The notes under the pieces are model-generated. The model was not told the origin of the DNA. It worked only from the letters and a program-made list of their open reading frames with translations, and ran no database searches. Positions 37,873-46,590 of a stretch of 64,000 nt of DNA are shown piece after piece; within the stretch, counting starts at the first letter, position 1, and every line of letters begins with the position of its first letter. The stretch spans positions 62,001 through 126,000 of the forward strand of contig NZ_JAJQTQ010000004.1 in the NCBI RefSeq assembly GCF_029081005.1, given 5' to 3'. Source of the DNA: Halomonas elongata (GTDB lineage Bacteria > Pseudomonadota > Gammaproteobacteria > Pseudomonadales > Halomonadaceae). The position numbers were made by a program, and so were the translations under genes.

Positions 37873-38895
37873 ATGACACTCAAGATCGCCATCAATGGCT
37901 TCGGCCGCATCGGCCGCAACGTTCTACGCGCGCTGCATGAAGGGGGCTATCGCGACCGTGTGCGTGTCGTGGCCATCAATGATCTGGGGGATCCCGCCCT
38001 CAACGCGCACCTGTTGCGTCACGATACGGTCCATGGCCACTTCCCCTTCGCGGTGGAGCACGACGAAACGAGCCTCAGCGTCGATGGTCAGCGTATCGAG
38101 ATCCTCTCCGAACGTGATCCGTCGAAATTGCCCTGGGGCGATCTCGGCGTCGATCTGGTCATGGAGTGCACCGGCCTGTTCACCAAGCGTGATGCTGCCG
38201 CCCAGCACATTACCGCCGGCGCCGACCGCGTGCTGGTCTCGGCGCCCAGCCCCGATGCCGATGCCACCATCGTGTTCGGCGTCAACGAGGACGTACTGAC
38301 GCCGGAGCACAAAGTGGTCTCCAATGCGTCCTGCACCACCAATTGCCTGGCGCCGGTGGCGCAGGCGCTGCACGAGAAGGTCGGCATCGACAATGGCCTG
38401 ATGACCACGGTGCATGCCTACACCAATGATCAGAACCTGTCCGATGTCTATCACAAGGACCCCTATCGCGCCCGCAGTGCCACCCATTCGATGATCCCGA
38501 CCAAGACCGGTGCGGCAGCGGCCGTGGGGCTGGTGCTGCCTGAACTCGATGGACGGCTGGATGGCCTGGCGGTGCGCGTGCCGGTGATCAATGTCTCCCT
38601 GGTCGATCTGACCTTCACCGCCTCGCGGGAGACCAGCGCCGAGGAGATCAATGCCATCGTCGAGGAAGCCGCGATGGCGTCTCCGGTCATGCGCGTCAAC
38701 GCCCAGCCGCTGGTGTCCATCGACTTCAATCACGACGCCAATTCGTCTACATTCGACGCTAACCATACCCGAGTCAACGGGCGTCTGGTGAAGGTGATGG
38801 CCTGGTACGACAACGAGTGGGGCTTCTCCAACCGCATGCTCGATACCGCCCTGGCCATGCACGCCGCGAGCAACGGCGAGCGCAACGTCGCCTGA
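37873..38895 (+). CDS. gap: Glyceraldehyde-3-phosphate dehydrogenase, type I
   Basis: A 340-residue enzyme. It has the NAD-binding start [17 protein letters not shown], the catalytic cysteine in [12 protein letters not shown], the S-loop region [21 protein letters not shown] and the C-terminal [15 protein letters not shown] 37873 begins the conserved sequence; codons from 37729 are not conserved. A strong terminator follows. Because it is divergent from pyk-mgsA-pgi, the four genes probably share carbon control. Erythrose-4-phosphate dehydrogenase is a less likely reading. Confidence 0.94.
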   Translation: MTLKIAINGFGRIGRNVLRALHEGGYRDRVRVVAINDLGDPALNAHLLRHDTVHGHFPFAVEHDETSLSVDGQRIEILSERDPSKLPWGDLGVDLVMECTGLFTKRDAAAQHITAGADRVLVSAPSPDADATIVFGVNEDVLTPEHKVVSNASCTTNCLAPVAQALHEKVGIDNGLMTTVHAYTNDQNLSDVYHKDPYRARSATHSMIPTKTGAAAAVGLVLPELDGRLDGLAVRVPVINVSLVDLTFTASRETSAEEINAIVEEAAMASPVMRVNAQPLVSIDFNHDANSSTFDANHTRVNGRLVKVMAWYDNEWGFSNRMLDTALAMHAASNGERNVA

Positions 38896-38919
38896 TCCCC
38901 GTTCGCCATCGAACGACCC

Positions 38920-38953
38920 GACGCCGGGGCGGTTGCCGCCCCGGCGTCTTGTT
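38920..38953 (+). terminator. Rho-independent terminator of gap
   Basis: A perfect 13-bp stem (GACGCCGGGGCGG / CCGCCCCGGCGTC) with loop TTG is followed by TTGTTG, 25 bases past the gap stop. Confidence 0.85.
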
Positions 38954-39009
38954 GATCCGGCATCCGGCAAGCCGTCATGTCGGGTCAATCGTGTGCAAGG
39001 ACGACTCTC

Positions 39010-39753
39010 ATGCTGCCCGACTATGGCTGGCTGGCCTGGACGCTGATCATTCTCTCCACCTATCTGACCGGTGTGTCCAAGGGCGGCTTCGCCGGTGGCT
39101 TCGGCACCCTCTCGGTACCGTTGATGGCCCTGGCCATCGGTCCCATCGAGGCGGCGGGGCTACTGCTGCCGCTGTTGCTGGTAATGGATGTGCTGGCGGT
39201 CAAGGCCTGGTGGGGCCACCAGGACATGGCCGAGGTGAAACGCCTGATTCCCGGCCTGGCCATCGGCGTGGTGGCGGCGACGCTGGTGGCGGGCAGCCTG
39301 GACGAGAATCACGTGCGGCTGCTGCTGGGCGTGATCTCGCTGCTGTTCGTGGCCTACATGATCGTCAAGCCCACCGCATCACGGCCGATCCGGGCCTTCT
39401 GGGCCTGGCCGGCGGGGATCGCCACCGGCATCACCAGCTTCATCGCCCATGCCGGGGCGCCGCCGATGAATCTCTATCTGGTGCCCCGGCGCCTGCCCAA
39501 GATGACCTTCATCGCCACCACCACCCTGGTGTTCGCCGCCGTCAACCTGATGAAGCTGCCGCCCTACCTGTGGCTCGGCGAGATCAACTTGACCAGCGCC
39601 TGGGCCTCGGCGGTACTGGTGCCGGTGGCCTGGGTCGGGGTGCGCAGCGGGCTGTGGCTGCAGCATCGGGTCAACGAGCGGCTGTTCTATCGGCTGGTGG
39701 TGCTGGCCATGGCGCTCGTCGGCGTACAGTTGATCGTCAAGGCGCTTTCCTGA
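39010..39753 (+). CDS. TSUP (TauE/SafE) family anion permease
   Basis: A 247-residue membrane protein with about eight helices in two related halves: LSTYLTGVSKGGFAGGFGTLSVPLMAL in the first and GIATGITSFIAHAGAPPMNLYLVPRRL in the second. These paired glycine-rich loops mark TSUP transporters, which export sulfite, sulfoacetate or related anions. ATG 39010 follows AAGGACGACTCTC. No sulfur gene is nearby, so substrate is unknown. Confidence 0.88.
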   Translation: MLPDYGWLAWTLIILSTYLTGVSKGGFAGGFGTLSVPLMALAIGPIEAAGLLLPLLLVMDVLAVKAWWGHQDMAEVKRLIPGLAIGVVAATLVAGSLDENHVRLLLGVISLLFVAYMIVKPTASRPIRAFWAWPAGIATGITSFIAHAGAPPMNLYLVPRRLPKMTFIATTTLVFAAVNLMKLPPYLWLGEINLTSAWASAVLVPVAWVGVRSGLWLQHRVNERLFYRLVVLAMALVGVQLIVKALS

Positions 39754-39780
39754 GGTGGCCCGGTTCGTCGGCTCGGGCGA

Positions 39781-39803
39781 AAAAGGCCCCGCCGAGGCGG
39801 GGC
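39781..39803 (-). terminator. Rho-independent terminator of iolRGB
   Basis: On the minus strand an 8-bp GC stem (GCCCCGCC / GGCGGGGC) runs straight into CTTTTT, 29 bases beyond the iolB stop. Confidence 0.85.
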
Positions 39804-39831
39804 AAGAGAGACGTCCGAATGACCCGGATGG

Positions 39832-40635
39832 TTACTGCCTGACGATCCACTCGTGGGCCGGATCGTTCTGGAACTTCCATTCCCGCTTGGGGCCGGCCAT
39901 CACGTTGAGGTAGTAGAGCTCGTAGCCGTGGGGAGCACCGACCGGGTGATAGCCGCGCGGTACCATTACGCAGCAGCCGTTCTCCACCGCCATGGTCTCG
40001 TCCAGGCTGCGGTCGTCGGTATAGACCCGCTGGAAGGCGAAGCCTTGTGACGGGGCCAGGCGGTGGTAGTAGGTCTCCTCGAGGATCGATTCCTCGGGCA
40101 GGTTATCCACATCGTGCTTGTGCGGCGGGTAGCTGGACCAGTTGCCCGCCGGCGTGTAGACCTCGACCACCAACAGACTGTCGGCCGGCTCGGTCTCCGG
40201 CAGGATGTCCTGGATGTGGCGGGTGTTGGTGCCCCCGCCGCGGGTGCTTTTCTTGATCTGGTCGGGGGCGATCAGTCGCGGTTCGTGGTTGCCGTGCCCG
40301 GGAGCGCTGCACACCGCGAGCTCCATGTCGGTGGTAGCCTCGACGGCGTAGTCCGCTTCGTCGGGCAGGTAGACGGCATAGGGCGGCACCTTCTCGAAGA
40401 TATCCATGCGCTCACCGATATTCTCCCAGCGATGTTCGCCGCTGGCGATGGTGGCGTGCCCGGACAACAGCACCAGGCAGTGTTCCCGGTCGCCGGTGTT
40501 GCCCTCGATCGTCTGTCCCTTGGCCAGTCTATGCACGCGGAAGCCGACATGGTTCCAGCCGGCGGATTCCGGGGTCACCTCGAGTACCTTGCCCTGGGTA
40601 TCGGGCGCGTGGGGTCGAACCAGAAGCGAAGTCAT
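39832..40635 (-). CDS. iolB: 5-deoxy-glucuronate isomerase
   Basis: A 267-residue cupin-fold enzyme of inositol breakdown, turning 5-deoxy-D-glucuronate into 5-dehydro-2-deoxy-D-gluconate. The metal-binding stretch SSYPPHKHDVDN and the later EETYYHRLAPSQGFAFQRVYTDD and VPRGYHPVGAPHGYELYYLNVMAG are IolB hallmarks. ATG 40635 was selected because LLVRPHAPDTQGKV follows; upstream codons of the frame are from the iolG end region. It is the last gene of iolR-iolG-iolB. Confidence 0.95.
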   Translation of the reverse strand: MTSLLVRPHAPDTQGKVLEVTPESAGWNHVGFRVHRLAKGQTIEGNTGDREHCLVLLSGHATIASGEHRWENIGERMDIFEKVPPYAVYLPDEADYAVEATTDMELAVCSAPGHGNHEPRLIAPDQIKKSTRGGGTNTRHIQDILPETEPADSLLVVEVYTPAGNWSSYPPHKHDVDNLPEESILEETYYHRLAPSQGFAFQRVYTDDRSLDETMAVENGCCVMVPRGYHPVGAPHGYELYYLNVMAGPKREWKFQNDPAHEWIVRQ

Positions 40636-40663
40636 CGTTACTCTCCTCGAATCGTCGTGGGTC

Positions 40664-41659
40664 TCAGTCGATCTCGTCCAGCGCGATGCGGCGGCCTTCT
40701 TGTCGCGAACGCTCGGCGGCCTCGGCCAGGCGCAGTGCCTGGAGGCCGTCGTCGGCGCCGGCCAGCGGGGCTCGCTGCTGTTTCCAGGCACCGACGAAGT
40801 CGCCGATTTCCAGGCGATAGGCGTCGGCGTAGCGCTCGAGGAAGAACCACTTGGGAGTCTCCTCCATCTGGCCGGGTGTACCGGTAAAGCGCAGGCGTGT
40901 CTCGGTCTCGTTCTGGGCCTGGAGCATGCCGGCGCTGCCGAATGCCTCGATGCGCTGGTCGTAGCCGTAGCAGGCCCGGCGGGAGTTGTTGATATGGCAG
41001 AGCCGGCCGCTGATGGTGGTCAGGGTGACCATGACGGTATCCATGTCGCCTGCCTCGCCGATGGCCGGATCGATCAGGCAGCTACCCTCGGCGTGGACCG
41101 TGGCGATGGGCTCGTCGAGCAGCCAGCGGGCCATGTCGAAGTCATGGATCGTCATGTCGCGAAAGATGCCGCCGGAGGCGCCGACATACTCGGCAGGCGG
41201 CGGTGCCGGGTCGCGGCTGATGATGGTGAGCGTCTCGAGATCCCCGATCCGTCCTTCCTCCAGGGCGTGTTTGAGGGCGGCGAATTGCGGGTCATGGCGA
41301 CGATTGAAGCCCAGGGAGCAGGTCACGGGGTGCGACGCCAGTACCCGGATGGCCTCGACGGTGCGGGCCAGGTCGAGCGCGATGGGTTTCTCGCAGAGTA
41401 CCGCCTTGCCTGCGCGAGCGGCACGCTCCAGGTAGTCGGCATGGGTCGGCGTGCTGGAGGCGATCAGCACGGCATCGATCTCGTCGTCTTCGAAGACGGC
41501 GTCGACATCGAGCGGCCGGGCGCCGCACTCGGCGGCCAGGGCCTCGGCGGCGGGAGCGTGGAAGTCGGCCACGGCCGAGAGGGTCGCTTCGGGGTGCGCG
41601 GCGATGGCCTGTGCATGCACCTTGCCGATGCGACCGGCGCCGATCAGGGCGAGTCTCAT
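40664..41659 (-). CDS. iolG: Inositol 2-dehydrogenase
   Basis: A 331-residue Gfo/Idh/MocA oxidoreductase that oxidises myo-inositol to 2-keto-myo-inositol. The NAD site is IGAGRIGKVHA, the catalytic Lys lies in LCEKPIALD, and the Asp/His pair in MTIHDFDMARWLL. FNRRHDPQF and the 331-residue length fit rhizobial-type IolG. The start overlaps the iolR stop (ATGA), so the regulator and the first enzyme are translated together. iolB follows after 28 bases. Confidence 0.94.
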   Translation of the reverse strand: MRLALIGAGRIGKVHAQAIAAHPEATLSAVADFHAPAAEALAAECGARPLDVDAVFEDDEIDAVLIASSTPTHADYLERAARAGKAVLCEKPIALDLARTVEAIRVLASHPVTCSLGFNRRHDPQFAALKHALEEGRIGDLETLTIISRDPAPPPAEYVGASGGIFRDMTIHDFDMARWLLDEPIATVHAEGSCLIDPAIGEAGDMDTVMVTLTTISGRLCHINNSRRACYGYDQRIEAFGSAGMLQAQNETETRLRFTGTPGQMEETPKWFFLERYADAYRLEIGDFVGAWKQQRAPLAGADDGLQALRLAEAAERSRQEGRRIALDEID

Positions 41660-42540
41660 AGCGGTGTCCTCTGGTTGTCGGTGAATGGCTGTGCGCCGTC
41701 AGACGAGGGTTGATCCCGAGCCTTGTCCTGTCGAATGCCCAGCGAAATGGCCAGGGTCTGGGTCAGGCACAGCGAGGCGGTCAGACCGCGGAAGCTCTTG
41801 ACCTCTGCCTCGTGCACCACCAGCGAGACGTCGGCGATGCGGGCCAGAGGGCTGAGGTTGGAATCGGTGATCACGACCAGCGGGATACCACGCTTGCGGG
41901 CCTCGTCCGCCATTTCGCGTGTTTCCTGGGCATAGGGCGAGAAGCTCACCACCAGCAGGGCATCATCATCGCCGATGGCCTTGAGCTGTTCGCCATACAT
42001 GCCCCCCAGGCCATTGACCAGGAAGGTGCGCTTGTCGATGTGGTGGAGTGCATAAGTTATGTAGCTGGCCACCACGAAGCTGCGCCGTACGCCCATCACG
42101 TGGATGGCATTCGCCTGTTCGAAGATGTCCAGGGCGCGCTCCAGGTGGCGAGGGTCGGTGCGGCCCGGGAGGTGTTCCAGTACCTCGCGATTGGCATCGG
42201 CAAACTCCCACAACAGCTGGGTGCTGTCCGGTGTCTCCCCGGTGGCAGAACGCACGGCGCGAATACGCTCGTTGTAGTTGGGGAGCTCGTCCACCAGACG
42301 CGAGCGGAACAGGCGTTGCATCTCGGAGAATCCGGTGAACCCGAAGCTGTTGGCGAAGCGAATCAGGGTCGAGGGCGTGACGCCGGCCTGCTCGGCAAGC
42401 TGGGCGACGGTGGCGAAGGCCACTTCCTGGGGGTGGTCGAGCAGGAAACGGGCCGTCTGTTGCAAACGGCGGCTCAGGCCCGGGTAATCGGCCGTGATGC
42501 GAGTTTCCAGTTCCTCGAAATCCTGGGGCGTTTGGTTCAT
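41656..42540 (-). CDS. iolR: IolR, RpiR-family regulator of inositol catabolism
   Basis: A 294-residue MurR/RpiR regulator. The N-terminal helix-turn-helix is at VAQLAEQAGVTPSTLIRFANSFGFTGFSEMQRLF, and a SIS sugar-phosphate-binding domain covers about residues 125-260 (HVMGVRRSFVVASYITYAL, LLVVSFSPYAQET, PLVVITDS). In Sinorhizobium meliloti the RpiR-type IolR represses iol genes through GGAA-N6-TTCC palindromes; the same sites stand upstream of this gene. ATG 42540 has GAGGAA upstream. The inducer is expected to be an inositol intermediate such as 2-deoxy-5-ketogluconate 6-phosphate. Confidence 0.92.
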   Translation of the reverse strand: MNQTPQDFEELETRITADYPGLSRRLQQTARFLLDHPQEVAFATVAQLAEQAGVTPSTLIRFANSFGFTGFSEMQRLFRSRLVDELPNYNERIRAVRSATGETPDSTQLLWEFADANREVLEHLPGRTDPRHLERALDIFEQANAIHVMGVRRSFVVASYITYALHHIDKRTFLVNGLGGMYGEQLKAIGDDDALLVVSFSPYAQETREMADEARKRGIPLVVITDSNLSPLARIADVSLVVHEAEVKSFRGLTASLCLTQTLAISLGIRQDKARDQPSSDGAQPFTDNQRTPL

Positions 42541-42611
42541 GTGAGGTTCCTCGCCGTCGCCGTGGTGGCGTTGACTTGCGGTGCGTTCGTCTGGAGGCAG
42601 TCTAGGCGAAA

Positions 42612-42627
42612 TGAAATGGATGTTCCA
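42612..42627. promoter_or_regulatory. IolR operator 1 (TGAAA-N6-TTCCA)
   Basis: TGAAATGGATGTTCCA is one base off TGGAA-N6-TTCCA. On the minus strand it starts 12 bases after TTTGTTCTATA (complement of 42640-42650), a likely -10 region of the iolRGB promoter. Confidence 0.8.
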
Positions 42628-42671
42628 TTCATACCAAAGTATAGAACAAAATATTTGGAAAAACTCTATGG

Positions 42672-42687
42672 TGGAATCTATATTCCA
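42672..42687. promoter_or_regulatory. IolR operator 2 (TGGAA-N6-TTCCA)
   Basis: TGGAATCTATATTCCA is a perfect palindrome with arms TGGAAT/ATTCCA. It stands 59 bases before the ATG of the ABC-transporter binding protein, well placed to block rightward transcription of the large iol operon. Confidence 0.85.
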
Positions 42688-42746
42688 TAACGTCATCGCG
42701 CTGACGTATCTCCCACACAACGATAATCGAGAGAGGAAGTTCATCC

Positions 42747-43685
42747 ATGGCACGTCTATCTCATTGGTTGCTGGCTTCGACCACTGCTGCGGCACTCATG
42801 GCCGGCACCGCTCAGGCACAAGAACCGAATCGCTTCGTCATGGTGACCCATGGCGTTCCCTCCGATCCCTTCTGGTCCGTGGTCAAGAACGGCGCCGAGG
42901 CCGCGGCCGACACCGTAGGAGCGGAGCTGGAGTATCGTGCGCCCTCTTCCTTCGACATGGCCAAGATGCAGCAACTGGTCGAAGCGGCGGTGGCCTCGGA
43001 CCCGGATGGGTTGATCGTCTCCTTTACTGATGAAGATGCGTTGGGAGGGATTGTCCAGGAAGCTACCAACAATGGCATTCCGGTGCTCACCATCAACTCC
43101 GGTGGCGATGTCGCGCACAAGTACGGGACTCGCCTGCATATCGGCCAGAGCGAGTACGAGGCAGGTAAGCAGGCCGCCGAGCGCATGCAGGAAATGGGCG
43201 TCGAGAAGGGGGTCTGCGTCAATCATGAACAGGGCAACCAGGGGCTCGACCAGCGCTGCGACGGCTTCCTCGAGGGGTTCGACGGCAACGCCGAGCAGCT
43301 GGCGACGACCTATGACCCGACGTCGATCCGCAATGCCATCGTCGCCTACCTCAACGAGAACAGCGACGTGCGCGGCATCCTGACGCTGGGCGCCCTGGCC
43401 GCCGAACCCATGCTTCAGGCCATGCGCGAACAGGGTGCCACCGACATGTTCACGCTCGGTACCTTCGATCTGTCGCCCGGGATCCTCGAGGCCCTCGAGG
43501 CCGAAGATCTGAATTTCGCCATCGACCAGCAACAGTACCTGCAGGGTTACCTGCCGGTGATGTTCCTCGACCAGTATGCCGAGAACGGTTTGCTCCCTGC
43601 GGGCGATGTGCCGACCGGCCCCGGTTTCGTGACGCCGGAAAACGCTGCACAGGTCATTGAGCTGAGCGAGCAGGGCATCCGCTGA
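42747..43685 (+). CDS. ABC transporter sugar-binding protein, probably for myo-inositol
   Basis: A 312-residue periplasmic protein of the ribose/galactose-binding (CUT2) type. A signal peptide (MARLSHWLLASTTAAALMAGTAQAQ) is followed by FVMVTHGVPSDPFWSVVKNGAEAAA, the usual first binding loop, and by GLIVSFTDEDALGGIVQEATNNGIPVLTINSGGD and LGTFDLSPGILEAL. Position at the head of the iol operon and the IolR operator upstream point to inositol. GAGAGGAAG lies upstream of the ATG. A GC hairpin follows, typical after binding-protein genes. Confidence 0.88.
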   Translation: MARLSHWLLASTTAAALMAGTAQAQEPNRFVMVTHGVPSDPFWSVVKNGAEAAADTVGAELEYRAPSSFDMAKMQQLVEAAVASDPDGLIVSFTDEDALGGIVQEATNNGIPVLTINSGGDVAHKYGTRLHIGQSEYEAGKQAAERMQEMGVEKGVCVNHEQGNQGLDQRCDGFLEGFDGNAEQLATTYDPTSIRNAIVAYLNENSDVRGILTLGALAAEPMLQAMREQGATDMFTLGTFDLSPGILEALEAEDLNFAIDQQQYLQGYLPVMFLDQYAENGLLPAGDVPTGPGFVTPENAAQVIELSEQGIR

Positions 43686-43702
43686 ACACCACCATGTATG
43701 CA

Positions 43703-43723
43703 GGGGCCCGTCCGTCGGGCCCC
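43703..43723 (+). terminator. Intercistronic hairpin after the binding-protein gene
   Basis: A perfect 8-bp stem GGGGCCCG / CGGGCCCC with loop TCCGT, no T tract. Such hairpins shield the upstream message and keep binding protein more abundant than membrane parts. Confidence 0.6.
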
Positions 43724-43737
43724 GGGAGTCGACCGTC

Positions 43738-44862
43738 ATGAAGTCCAATCCATCCCCCCAAGCCGACGCGGTGGAACCGCAGGATGAGCGTATCCAGAAG
43801 GTGTCGTTCTGGAAGAAGGCCTTGAGCCGTCCCGAGTTCGGCGCCCTGGCCGGTACTGTCCTGGTGCTCGCCTTCTTCATCGTCGCGTCCAGTGGCACCG
43901 GCATGTTCACCCCGGCGGGCATTCTCAACTTCCTCGAGGTGGCGGCACAGCTGGGCATCATCGCCACCGCCGCCTCCCTGTTGATGATCGGTGGTGAATT
44001 CGACCTCTCCATCGGCTCGATGATCGGCCTGGCGGGGATCCTGATCGCCATTCCCGCCGTGGAGTACGGCTGGCCCCTGTGGGCGGCCATCCTGTTGGCC
44101 TTCTGCTGTGCAGCGCTCGTCGGCTGGATCAACGGCAACCTGGTCAACAGGACGGGCCTGCCATCGTTCATCGTGACCCTGGGCTTTCTGTTCATCCTGC
44201 GTGGCCTGGCGATCGGCGTGAGCCGACTGCTGACCGGGCGTACCCAGGTCGGCGGCGTCCATGACCATATCCCGGGTGACTGGTTCGCCACCCTGTTCTC
44301 GGGCGAGGTGGCCACGGGGCTCTTCGCCTGGATGGCCTCCCAGGGCTGGATCGCGACCAACTTCGCCGGCAATCCGGTGGTCACCGGCATTCCGGTATCT
44401 ATCGTCTGGTGGCTGGCGCTTACGGCCCTGGCGACCTGGGTACTGCTCTGTACCCCTTACGGCAACTGGATCTTCGCCAGCGGCGGGGACGCCAATGCCG
44501 CGCGCAACTCTGGCGTGCCGGTCCACCGCGTCAAGATCTCGCTGTTCATGTTCACCGCCTTCTCCGCGACCATCTTCGCTTGCCTCCAGGTGATGGATAC
44601 CGGTTCGGCGGACACCATTCGCGGCCTGCTCAAGGAGCTGGAGGCGATCATCGCGGTGGTCATCGGTGGTGCCCTGCTCACGGGGGGATATGGTTCGGCC
44701 ATCGGTGCGGCGCTTGGTGCGCTGATCTTCGGCCTGGTGCAGATGGGCATTTTCTATACCGGCGTCAATACCGACTGGTTCCAGGTCTTCCTCGGCGCGA
44801 TGCTGTTGGTGGCCGTGCTCTTCAACAATTTCATGCGCAAGAAGGCGATGGAGGCCAAGTGA
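43738..44862 (+). CDS. ABC transporter permease (CUT2 type), probably for myo-inositol
   Basis: A 374-residue membrane protein with about ten helices. The CUT2 (RbsC-like) motif is [20 protein letters not shown], and the coupling stretch [25 protein letters not shown] contacts the ATPase. Later [26 protein letters not shown] is also typical. It lies between the binding protein and ATPase genes in the iol operon, two bases before the ATPase start codon region. Confidence 0.9.
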   Translation: MKSNPSPQADAVEPQDERIQKVSFWKKALSRPEFGALAGTVLVLAFFIVASSGTGMFTPAGILNFLEVAAQLGIIATAASLLMIGGEFDLSIGSMIGLAGILIAIPAVEYGWPLWAAILLAFCCAALVGWINGNLVNRTGLPSFIVTLGFLFILRGLAIGVSRLLTGRTQVGGVHDHIPGDWFATLFSGEVATGLFAWMASQGWIATNFAGNPVVTGIPVSIVWWLALTALATWVLLCTPYGNWIFASGGDANAARNSGVPVHRVKISLFMFTAFSATIFACLQVMDTGSADTIRGLLKELEAIIAVVIGGALLTGGYGSAIGAALGALIFGLVQMGIFYTGVNTDWFQVFLGAMLLVAVLFNNFMRKKAMEAK

Positions 44863-44863
44863 G

Positions 44864-45721
44864 ATGAGCGAACGTATGCCAATGATCGAGATGCGCAACG
44901 TCAGCAAGCACTTCGGCAGTGTCATCGCCCTGAGTGACATCTCGATGGAAGTGTATTCCGGCGAGGTCATGTGCCTGCTGGGTGACAACGGCGCCGGCAA
45001 GTCGACCCTGATCAAGACCCTCTCGGGGGTGCACCAGCCGACCCATGGGGAGCTGTTGCTGGGGGGGGAGGCGACGCGCTTCAAGTCGCCGGCCTATGCC
45101 CTGGATGCCGGCATCGCCACCGTCTTCCAGGACCTGGCGATGATCCCGTTGATGTCGATCACCCGTAACTTCTTCATGGGACGCGAGCCTACCGTGGGTT
45201 GGGGGCCAATGAAGCGCATCGACTGGAAGTATGCCGACAGGATCGCCAAGCAGGAGATGGCCAAGATCGGTATCGATGTGCGCGATCCCAGCCAGCCTGT
45301 CGGGACCCTTTCCGGTGGTGAGCGTCAATGTGTGGCCATCGCCCGGGCGGTCTACTTCGGCGCCAAGGTGCTGATCCTCGACGAGCCGACCTCGGCGCTG
45401 GGGGTCAAGCAGGCCTCGGTGGTGCTGCGCTATATCGCCAAGGCGCGGGCCGATGGCCTGGCGGTGATCTTCATCACCCACAACGTCCATCACGCCTTCC
45501 CGGTAGCCGATGCCTTCACCCTGCTGGCCCGCGGGGGCAGTCTGGGCACCTTCCGCAAGGAGGAGACCACTCGCGAAGAGGTGCTCAACATGATGGCCGG
45601 CGGCGCCGAGCTGGAGAGCCTGGACGCCGAGCTGGCCGAGTTTCAACGCAGCGACAGTGAGCGGAAAGCCGATGCCGATGGAAGCGAGGCATCCGGTACC
45701 CGCCTCGCTGCCGGCCAGTGA
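44864..45721 (+). CDS. ABC transporter ATPase (single-domain CUT2 type), probably for myo-inositol
   Basis: A 285-residue ATPase. Walker A is [12 protein letters not shown], the signature [13 protein letters not shown], Walker [16 protein letters not shown], and the switch His is in [10 protein letters not shown]. Most CUT2 ATPases (RbsA, MglA) carry two such domains in about 500 residues; this one has one, like FrcA of rhizobia, so two copies are expected per transporter. The C-terminal 30 residues are polar. It ends 16 bases before the likely start of the Hyi-like gene. Confidence 0.9.
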   Translation: MSERMPMIEMRNVSKHFGSVIALSDISMEVYSGEVMCLLGDNGAGKSTLIKTLSGVHQPTHGELLLGGEATRFKSPAYALDAGIATVFQDLAMIPLMSITRNFFMGREPTVGWGPMKRIDWKYADRIAKQEMAKIGIDVRDPSQPVGTLSGGERQCVAIARAVYFGAKVLILDEPTSALGVKQASVVLRYIAKARADGLAVIFITHNVHHAFPVADAFTLLARGGSLGTFRKEETTREEVLNMMAGGAELESLDAELAEFQRSDSERKADADGSEASGTRLAAGQ

Positions 45722-45737
45722 GATAGGCGCGACGGCC

Positions 45738-46526
45738 ATGATGGTACCGGCACCCTTCACCCTGGCGGCCTGCGCCGAGATGCTGTTTCGCGGCCTGCCG
45801 ATCACCGAAAGAGTCAAGCGGATCGATGCCCTGGGCTTCCAGGTGGAAATCTGGGACTGGAGTCGCCACGACCTCAAGGCGCTGGCAGCCACCGGGGCAA
45901 CGTTTTCCTCCATGACCGGCTATCTCGAGGGCACTCTGTCGGACAGGGGCGGCGCCGAGCGGCTGGTGGAGACGGCTCGGGCGTCGGTTGCCGTGGCCAA
46001 GGAACTGGGTATCCCGAGGCTCAACCTGCACGGCACCGGGCTGGATGGCCAGGGGCTGCCGATCAAGCCGGGGGCCGAAATGACCGGGCCGATGTGGATA
46101 AGAGCGGCGGATACGCTGAATCGCCTGGCCGATCTCGGCGAGCAGCATGGCGTGACCTTCGTGCTGGAGAACCTCAACACTGCGGTCGACCATCCCGGCG
46201 TGCCCTTCGCCCGTGCCGAAGACGTGCTGGCCCTGGTGGCGAGCGTCGATCGCCCGGAGGTGCGCATCATGCTCGACCTCTATCACGCCCAGATCGGCGA
46301 GGGAAACCTGATCGACCTGGTGCGCCGCTGCGCCCCCTATATCGGCGAAGTTCAGGTCGCCGATGTTCCGGGCCGCTGTGAACCCGGTAGCGGTGAAATC
46401 CACTATCCGGCCATTGCCCGTGCACTGAACGAGATCGGCTATCGGGGCACCGTCGGCCTGGAAGGCTGGGCCTCCGGTGACGATGAACTGGCCCTGAAAC
46501 GTTTCCGGGATGCGTTCACCCTTTAA
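45738..46526 (+). CDS. Sugar isomerase/epimerase-type TIM barrel, hydroxypyruvate isomerase-like
   Basis: A 262-residue protein of the xylose-isomerase-like TIM barrel family. It opens LAACAEMLFRGLPITERVKRIDALGFQVEIWDW and has LNLHGTG, FVLENLNTAVDHPGVPF, ILMDLYHAQIGEG-like MLDLYHAQIGEGNLIDLV, VQVADVPGRCEPGSGEIHY and GTVGLEGWAS, the Hyi pattern with Glu, Asp, His and Glu metal ligands. Length equals E. coli Hyi. In the iol operon it may act on an inosose or keto-sugar intermediate (IolI/IolH-like role). ATG 45738 is preferred; an open frame from 45657 overlaps the ATPase gene. Confidence 0.8.
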   Translation: MMVPAPFTLAACAEMLFRGLPITERVKRIDALGFQVEIWDWSRHDLKALAATGATFSSMTGYLEGTLSDRGGAERLVETARASVAVAKELGIPRLNLHGTGLDGQGLPIKPGAEMTGPMWIRAADTLNRLADLGEQHGVTFVLENLNTAVDHPGVPFARAEDVLALVASVDRPEVRIMLDLYHAQIGEGNLIDLVRRCAPYIGEVQVADVPGRCEPGSGEIHYPAIARALNEIGYRGTVGLEGWASGDDELALKRFRDAFTL

Positions 46527-46590
46527 TTCTTTGACTGGATCAGCGTCCTGGCGCCCAGACGCCATGTGACAAGCGACGCGGAGAAACGCT

